Shown here in pieces: positions 57,101 through 64,000 of a stretch of DNA of 64,000 nt. The stretch is from Annona cherimola (lineage: Eukaryota; Streptophyta; Magnoliopsida; Magnoliales; Annonaceae). Each line of letters starts with the position of its first letter. The stretch's first letter is position 1. The stretch lies in the NCBI GenBank assembly GCA_030490835.1, contig CM059972.1, positions 56,153,563 through 56,217,562 of the forward strand. Reading direction: 5' to 3'. The notes under the pieces were generated by a model. That model was not told where the DNA came from, did not search any database, and saw only the letters and a list, made by a program, of their open reading frames with translations. A program made the translations under genes and the position numbers.

Positions 57101-57478
57101 CATATTATCAAGCCCAACATCATCAACTCTCATTTCAAATTTCACTTGAATCCGCCTTACAGGCGTTGAGTTATGAATTTTCTAGTGTTTTTCCACTTAA
57201 CTTTACAATTATCACACCAATGCTCATTATTCATTTTAAATGAATTAAAATGATTTTCCATGATATATTTGTACATTTAAATCAACAACAATTTTCTCTA
57301 ATCCCGTTATCTCATTTTAGCTCAAAATGATTAATCACATCATTATTGCTAATCCTTAACCCTAATTGCAATAATTAGCAAAATCACATAAATCATTCAT
57401 AATTCAATAATTCGCATATACAAATCATATACATGATTAATGCATATATATGGATTCTACATTGGTTGGGGTTTCACA
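54156..57478 (-). mobile_element. Element 3 3' LTR, main segment
   Basis: It resumes after the ATAAT duplication with GCCATATAAAA and follows the family A LTR in reverse to GGGTTTCACA. Minus-strand TATAAA lies at 56,181-56,186; the exon-like cassette is at 54,614-54,675 and the GGCGCC module at 54,240-54,300. It is more diverged from element 2's LTRs than they are from each other. The hydrophobic + frame at 56,025-56,348 is antisense to the leader and is not a gene. Confidence 0.87.
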
Positions 57479-57519
57479 ATCCTCCCCCCTTATAACAGGT
57501 TTCGTCCCGAAACCATCTA

Positions 57520-58227
57520 TTCTTTAAATAGCTGGGGGTATTTCCGTTCCACTTCTTCTTTTAATTCCCAAGTGGCTTCATTTTCGGAATACCGGTTCCA
57601 TTATACCTTCACGTACTCAATTTTCCGATTCCAAAGCTTTTGTACCTTGTGATCCAAGATTCTCACAGGCCTTTCTTCATAATTCAGATAATCTTGAATC
57701 GAAAAATTCTCAGCCACTAATATATGTGTTGGGTCCGGAACATACTTTCTAAGCATCGAAATATGAAACACATTGTGAACTAGGGCTAGCGCCGGGGGTA
57801 AGGCTATCCTATAAGCCAATTTCCCAACCTTCTCCAAAACTTCAAATGGTCCAATATACCTGGGATTCAGCTTTCCCCTTTTCCAAAACCTTGTAACTCC
57901 TTTGAATGGCGTGACCTTTATAAACACATATTTGCCAACTTGGATATTCAAATCCCTTCTCTGGCAATCTGTGTAACTCTTTTGCCGACTTTGGGCAGTG
58001 AGTATATACTGGCAAATTGTTCTCACCTTGTCTGCCATTCGTTGAGATAAGTCTGGGGCTAACCTTTTTTCTCCAACTTCATCCCAGTTCAACGGCGTTC
58101 GACATCGTCGACCATACAACGCCTCAAATGGAGTCATTTGGATGCTAGCTTGATAGCTATTATTGTATGCGAATTCCGCAATCGAGATGTACTCATCCCA
58201 TGATCCTCCAAACTCCAAGGTACACAT
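57520..58227 (-). pseudogene. Integrase C-terminal region and chromodomain of element 3
   Basis: The open frame 58,227-57,601 gives CTLEFGGSWDEYISIAEF, EALYGRRCRTPLN, LSQRMADKVRTI, RYIGPFEVLEKVG, FHISMLRKYVPDP and ILDHKVQKLWNR. It ends at a TAA that replaces a Gln of VKVQWNR. The rest of the chromodomain (EATWELKEEVERKYP) reads on to about 57,520. This is the best chromodomain-bearing end after element 1. Confidence 0.85.
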
Positions 58228-58781
58228 TCAGAGCATATTTTCAATAATTTGGTTCACTTACTCCATTTGTCCGTCGGTTTGAGGATGAAAAGTTGTACTA
58301 AACTTAAGTTTGGTTCCTAGAGTTTCAAGCAAGATTTTCCAAAACCTTGATGTAAATGTCGCATCTCGATCTGAGATAATCGACTTTGGCACTCCATGGA
58401 GTCATACGACCTCTTTATAATAAACCATAGCCACCTTTTCTGTGGTATAAGTCCTTCTAATAGGTAGGAAGTGCGCGACCTTTGATAACCTATCCACGAT
58501 TACCCATATGGAATCGTTTCCTGCTTAGGTCTTAGGTAATCCTTCAATGAAATCCATAGTAATGTCATCCCACTTCCATTTAGGAATTTCTAAGGACTGT
58601 AGCTTACCAAGCACTCTTTGGTGATCTGCCTTCAGCCATTGGCAAGTTAAACACTTAGCCACGTATTTAGCGATCTCTCTTTTTCTATTATTCCACCAAT
58701 AGGCTTTCTTGAGATCCTGATACATCTTAGTACTCCCTGGGTGAATAGAAAAGAGCGAAAAATGAGCCATTTTAAGGATCT
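58228..58781 (-). pseudogene. Integrase N-domain and core of element 3, broken
   Basis: The frame ending at 58,525 carries [17 protein letters not shown], the zinc-binding CLTCQWLKADH and the first catalytic Asp in MDFIEGLPKT, then a stop. The region 58,524-58,228 still shows ISDRDATF and TDGQ-E/- type sequence with frame breaks and stops. The first residues (MGHHKILK) come from the abutting LTR and are not integrase. Confidence 0.82.
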
Positions 58782-61700
58782 TATGGTGCCCCAAACCGAG
58801 ACGTCACTTCCTTACCTCAAGATCTTAATGATTGGTAAATGCGAATCAGGATTGTTGCCCTGATCACGCGGCAGGATTTTAATTGGATCTTGTCCAAAAA
58901 ATTTCATTTCTTCATTCATCATCATTTCATTTATAACATAAGCAATAGTACACCTGTACATATCCTTTAAACCATTTCAACATGTTGTTATACATTATAG
59001 GCCCTCTTGACCTAATCTTAGCATTTCCATTGCATACATACATCTATTCAGTCATTAGTTCACCTAGAACTCATAACTTTACATAAGTTCATATACGTCA
59101 GCATACCTGAATACTTCCATTCATATCATTCCACTCACCATGGCTAATTCTTTTAGCCCACATGGTACTATCTCGTACCTTTTCTCCATTTCTTAGGTCC
59201 TCGACCCCTTGAGTCTCCTAGTACCTGTCTGAGGTTTGAAAAACAAAACGTGAGTGATAACTTAGTAAGCAAGCATTTTGGGGCAAGACTTTCTGTGAAA
59301 ATCTATTTCTTAAATATTTTTCTCATAAATCATTTTGGCCAGGGGACATTGTATGTCCCAAAACATCTTGACATAACCCATATTTGGCAATGGACATTCT
59401 CATGTCCACGAAAAGATGTTTTTCCACATAAATCATTTTGGCATTGGACGTTCATACGTCCTAAGACATTTTTTCACTTAAACCTTGTTGGAAACGGACG
59501 TTTATACGTCCTAAAATATTTTTCACATAAACACTTTGGTAATCATTTCATAAACTTTGGATGTGCAAATTCATCATTTCCATTGATGACGTTATCCTTC
59601 ATGTGACGGTACGCTAGCACGGGGAACCCTCTTTCATGACATGATCCTTTCCATCCTTGGTGCCGGACCTACCGGCTTGGCAACGTCAAGAGGGACTCCT
59701 GGTCCACTTACTACCTCGATTAGCCTACCTCACCGGTCCTTTCCGACTTGGCGACGTCAAGGGGGACTCCTTGTCCATTTACTACCTCGACTAGCCTACT
59801 TGATTTCCATTCCATGCATGACTTTTAGTCACCCCGGCATTATATACCCCCTTACACATGGAATTTGTCATTCTCATGGAGAGAATTCTTTGCACCATCC
59901 CTCGTTAAACACCATTTCAATGAAACATCGTATAAATTCATGTTTCATCACATTTCAAGCATAATTGCGAAACCATAAGCATCATTTTAGAAAGTTTACA
60001 TGCTTACCTGAGATCGCCATAATCTCTTTCCTTCCTTTCTTTTCCTTGCTTTTCCTAAATTAATAAATAAAATATTTCGTTTATTTGCATCGTCTTCAAA
60101 TCCTTATATTCCTTTGGTTTTCCAACCTACATAAGTTTATCTAACTTAACCCACTTGTCTTTCAAGTCAGGTATTCATACTTATCTCTTCATATACGTCC
60201 ATTTCTCTATACATAAATCATGTGTTTCTTAAAAATTTTTAACACAGCAACTTGTCTCTAATTTTAGAATGATTAAACCCCTTAGTTAACCTATAATTTA
60301 AGGTTTAATTTCAGATTTATAATCCATTCATCATAGGGTTCGAAAATACCGACATTAGAACCCATTTAACGTGTCTTTTGACACGTAACCCTAAGCAGAT
60401 TTATAAATCCAAATTTTCAGCAAATAATCCCACTTTTCTTAATCTTAATTTAGTTTATTAACATATATATAAATTTTGATCATTTATACATACGTTTAAT
60501 ATTTTTTTTTGATTTTGTTCTCCAACTATCCACATTCGCCGAAATCAGGCGTACTGAAATCTCAAAATCTTGAATTAATACCAAATCAAGCCTTTTTTAT
60601 CTAAAATTTCTATCATACCTTAATAACTACATTAATTAATCAAAATAAATATTTCTAGCATGAAATATTTAATATTTCTATTTATTTTAGTATTTTTACT
60701 CTGCTGGACAGCAGAATCCATTTTCAAACAGCCTAAATCATGTTAATTATGGGGTATATTTATACCCATCAAAACATAATTTTTATTTTAGTAGTGTGAT
60801 CCTCAATAAGTCTTATATATCTTGTAAAATTTCCAGCACAAAATTTATTGTCTAAAAATTATTAAATATCCTTTGGTACAGCTGATCCTGACACCCGTAC
60901 AACCCTATTCAGGTTGATTTTCTCGGATTTTTAATTTGCAATGTGATTATCCATTTAAGCTGAAAATTGGGTCGTTCCTTAATCACTCCATCATCATTCT
61001 TTTCAACAATTGTCATGCTAAAAGGAATCCATTTACTATTCCGCTCATATTTTAGTTTACAACATCATATAACTTCCAGATTTGAGGCATAAAATCAAAA
61101 TTAACTTATACTTACTTGATTAATTGATAATCCCTCCATTGAGCACTTGAAATTCCCTTCTTTTCCTCTCCTCCTTTCTGGGTTTGACGTGCCCTAGCTG
61201 CTGCCCTTGGAAAAAATCTTCATTTTTCTCCATTTTTCCTCTCTTCTCTCTCTCTCTCTCTCCTTCTTTCTTCTTCTCTCTCTTTCTCCCCCCTTGATGG
61301 AACGTGCAGCAGCCCTTGCTCCTCCTTTTTTTTTTTATATAAATCACTTTTCTTGGTGCCCAAGTAACCCCATAGGCATTTTAGTAAATTTCATTCTCAC
61401 TTTCCACAATTGCCCTTCTTTACTTAGCTCTTAAGCAACTTGTTACTTGCTCTCCATGAAACCAACTTCCCATGATAATTAGCTTAATCCATTCCATTCA
61501 TCTCATAAATTTCATAATTTTATTCCATCGTTTCAAATTTCATCTCAATCCGACATTTCTACGTTAAGTTATGACCACTTGAATTTATCTTTTGGATTTG
61601 GGATAAAAATAATTAATTATCACCCTAATCCCATCAGGATTCCCTTAATCCAATCCATTCATAAAATTGGGCTTACCGTCATAAGCTTACCTTTCAAATT

Positions 61701-62037
61701 TCATCGAAATCCGCTTGTAGGCGTCAAGTTATGAATTTTCTATCATTTTTCATCTTAATTCCATAATTACACTTTAATCTTCATAAATTAAATCATGATT
61801 ATTAACTTGATTATTCATGACACCTTGTCACCTTTAAATCCTCATTAAGCCCCTCGGGTCATCCCAACTCACTTTGGGCTCCGGCGATTAAATTTTTAAT
61901 CACCGTTTCCAATAGAAACCCTAATTCAAAATGTGACATAATTCACAAAAATCATTCAAATTCATTTAAATCACACATAAATCAAATATATATGTTCAAT
62001 GCATCCCATTGAGTCCTACTTGGGTCTGGGTATCACA
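58782..62037 (-). repeat. 3' LTR of the family B LARD-like element (short type, 3,256 bp)
   Basis: It starts TATGGTGCCCC (usually TGTGGCGCC) and ends GGTATCACA, with the PPT of the internal region just beyond. It is nearly identical to 62,923-64,000 over the shared part. Present are the terminal hairpin, palindrome array (59,340-59,520), a duplicated AAGTCG module (59,670-59,810), the exon-like cassette (60,000-60,060), a CT-rich stretch (61,225-61,300) and TATATAAA (near 61,335, minus). The 35-nt array and GGCGCC region of the long type are missing. Frames such as 59,250-59,606 are accidental. Confidence 0.9.
59673..59812 (-). repeat. 71-nt direct duplication of the AAGTCG module
   Basis: CTTGGCAACGTCAAG (59,676) and CTTGGCGACGTCAAG (59,747) head two copies that run through GGGACTCC, TGTCCA and ACTACCTCGA. 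The same pair is in the other LTR near 63,810-63,940, so the duplication predates the insertion. Confidence 0.85.
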
Positions 62038-62922
62038 ATCATCCCCCCTTCTAACAAGTTTAGTCCCGAAACCTATTACATTTCAAATGTCGGGGGTAAA
62101 GCTCATATAAATTTGTTAATTCATCATCTTCCTCCAATATTTTAATGGTTCACTACACTTCCACTGCACTACTCTGTCTTAGTGGCATTTTTGGCCTTTG
62201 TCCAATGGACCTATCACTTGTCTCTACTATTTCCTGTTTCCTATTTCCATACGGACATCTCATTGAAATTGTTCTTTTCTTTATGATCTAGGATCCTTAT
62301 CCTAATCGATCACATCCTCCATACTTAGCTAGCATTAGTTAACTAGTATACATGAAATTCTACCTATATTATCTTGTTGTTTCCTCTACCGATAGTGCAT
62401 GCGTGGTTACATATTGGCAATCTATGACTAAATGATTATCATCAAAATCAAACTAAGCCATTGCCAAACTTTCTAAAATTTAATCCATACCTATAACCAC
62501 TTCATCCTCTTGCTCCCTTGACTCCTTTTGAGTTAGGGCATGCACATGTACCCGGTTTGTAGAGGTAACCTGTCGGTTAGCTGCTCCTATTTACCTTGGT
62601 TGTGCGGCTTTTCCACGTCCTTGCGACGTTGGTGCTTAGCCAATTCACACAATCACAATCATGTGATATTATCCATCATCATAAACATCACTACTATCAT
62701 CATCATATATCATGCATTTCATCATGATAATCACATATCTAATCATCATAAAATCATGTATACCTCATTATATAATTCAATCATTATACTTAGGCTTTTC
62801 CATGCCTAATTATCAGTCCATGTTTTGATATCATCTTCTGTGGTATCATATCTATCCTTTCATCATCCTTTATTTTCTCCTTCCCACGCCTGTTTACCAA
62901 TCCTTGCTCTGATACAAACTTC
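62038..62922 (-). mobile_element. Non-coding internal region of the family B element
   Basis: Read on minus: PBS (62,917-62,906), an AT-rich stretch with ATGATG-like triplets, then GGTTTCGGGACTAAACTTG and the PPT (62,050-62,038, AAGGGGGGATGAT). No gag, pol or other frame is convincing; the + frame 62,540-62,809 runs against the element. At 885 bp it is very short for gypsy. Confidence 0.85.
62906..62917 (-). other. Primer-binding site of the family B element
   Basis: The minus strand reads TTGTATCAGAGC, one mismatch from the tRNA-Met site, beside the 5' LTR end at 62,923. Confidence 0.78.
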
Positions 62923-64000
62923 TGTGGCGCTCCAAACCGAGACGTCACTTCCTTACCTCAAGATCTTAATGATTGGTAAATGAGAATCAGGATTGTTGCC
63001 CTGATCACGCGGCAGGATTTTAATTGGATCTCGTCCAAAAAAATTCCGTTTCTTCATTCATCATCATTTCATTTATAACATAAGCAATAGTACACCTGTA
63101 CATATCCTTTAAACCATTTCAACATGTTGTTATACATCATGGCCCTCTTGACCTAATCTTAGCATTTCCATTGCATACATACATCTATTCAGTCATTAGT
63201 TCACCTAGAACTCATAACTTTACACAAGTTCATATACGTCAGCATACCTGAATACTTCCATTCATATCATTCCACTCACCATGGCTAATTCTTTTAGCCC
63301 ACATGGTACTATCTCGTACCTTTTCTCCATTTCTTCGGTCCTTGACCCCTTGAGTCTCCCAGTACCTGTCTGAGGTTTGAAAAACAAAACGTGAGTGATA
63401 ACTTAGTAAGCAAGCATTTTGGGGCAAGACTTTCTGTGAAAATCTTTTCCTTAAATATTTTTCTCATAAATCATTTTGGCCAGGGGACATTGTATGTCCC
63501 AAAACATCTTGACATAACCCATATTTGGCAATGGACATTCTCATGTCTACGAAAAGACATTTTTCCACATAAATCATTTTGGCATTGGACGTTCATACGT
63601 CCTAAGACATTTTTTCAATTAAACCTTGTTGGAAACAGACGTTTATACGTCCTAAAACATTTTTCACATAAACACTTTGGTAATCATTTCATAAACTTTG
63701 GATGTGCAAATTCGTCATTTCCATTGATGACGTTATCCTTCACGTGACGGTACGCTAGCACGGGGAACCCTCTTTCATGACATGATCCTTTTCATCCTTG
63801 GCGCCGGACCTATCGACTTGGCAACGTCAAGAGGGACTCCTAGTCCACATACTACCTCGACTAGCCTACCTCACCGGTCCTTTCCGACTTGGCGACGTCA
63901 AGGGGGACTCCTTGTCCATTTACTACCTCGACTAGCCTACTTGATTTCCATTCCATGCATGACTTTTAGTCACCCCGGCATTATATACCCCCTTACACAT
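62923..64000 (-). repeat. 5' LTR of the family B element, cut by the window edge
   Basis: It starts TGTGGCGCTCC beside the PBS and is almost identical to 58,782 onward, with the same palindrome array and duplicated AAGTCG module. The remaining ~2.2 kb lies outside the window. Confidence 0.88.

Larger units (their letters stand above)
57479..58781 (-). mobile_element. Element 3 internal 3' end (PPT to integrase), interrupted by family B
   Basis: Minus-strand order, read right to left: integrase N-domain (58,775), core, C-terminal, chromodomain (57,520), GGTTTCGGGACGAAACC, PPT (57,479-57,492), LTR. It is cut inside the integrase N-domain at 58,781, where a family B LTR starts. The rest of element 3 presumably lies beyond the right window edge. 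Confidence 0.85.
58782..64000 (-). mobile_element. Non-autonomous family B (LARD-like) element, 5' end beyond the window
   Basis: Two near-identical LTRs (58,782-62,037 and 62,923 to the edge) flank 885 bp of internal sequence with PBS and PPT but no coding capacity. The internal ends resemble those of the Tekay/Del elements (GGTAAACAGGCGTGG after the PBS; GGTTTCGGGAC...AAC before the PPT). I infer it uses their proteins. It lies in element 3's integrase. Confidence 0.87.

Noticed and set aside
59250..59606. 118-codon frame duplicated at 63,391-63,747
   Set aside because: The similarity comes from the two LTRs being nearly identical. The frame crosses the palindrome array and has no domain.

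Overview
This 64-kb window looks like plant nuclear DNA from a repeat-filled, heterochromatin-like part of a large genome. It consists almost entirely of nested LTR retrotransposons and fragments of them. I found no host protein gene, tRNA, rRNA, CRISPR array or bacterial operon. The sequence is AT-rich. Its only protein-like stretches are retroelement gag, protease, reverse transcriptase (RT), RNase H, integrase and chromodomain remnants, and most carry stops or frameshifts. A flowering plant is likely; the species cannot be read from the sequence.

Four kinds of LTR element dominate. (A) A Ty3/gypsy chromovirus of Tekay/Del type has ~4.0-kb LTRs (TGTGAAACC...GCGCCACA), an initiator-tRNA-Met primer site and gag-pol ending in a chromodomain. 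Element 1 (21,949-30,554, +) and element 2 (38,822-54,150, +, TSD ATAAT) carry most of the coding region. Element 3 (-) is split around element 2. (B) A non-coding, LARD-like family shares both internal ends with A but has lost gag-pol. Its best copy runs from 58,782 past the right edge, and the left edge (1-12,213) holds scrambled copies in both orientations. (C) A related LTR type is seen as a 2.63-kb solo LTR inside element 1 pol and as a fragment at 33,715-35,636. (D) A Ty1/copia SIRE-like family has LTRs TGTTGG...CCAACA as read on +. One gag-only element lies at 13,060-18,074, with solo LTRs at 9,436-11,161 and 35,813-37,457.

Layout: 1-2,392 are B-family internal and LTR pieces in inverted arrangement; 2,393-12,213 are + LTR sequence with a D solo LTR inserted; 12,226-21,948 is a - B LTR split by the D element; 21,949-30,554 is element 1, interrupted by a C solo LTR; 30,556-31,047 is an inverted A LTR fragment; 31,048-33,190 is a decayed Athila-like gypsy remnant; 33,190-38,233 are LTR fragments plus a D solo LTR; 38,234-58,781 is element 3 split by element 2, which itself carries a hAT MITE and a Mutator-like MITE; 58,782-64,000 is the B element.

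Nothing here appears able to move on its own, because every gag-pol copy is broken. The most interesting signals are an extra ORF upstream of gag in the chromovirus, LTR modules shared by diverged families (an exon-like cassette, a GGCGCC module and a terminal hairpin), tandem palindrome arrays with some compensatory changes, a duplicated primer-binding region in the B family, and a 426-bp identical block between otherwise diverged LTRs of element 2.
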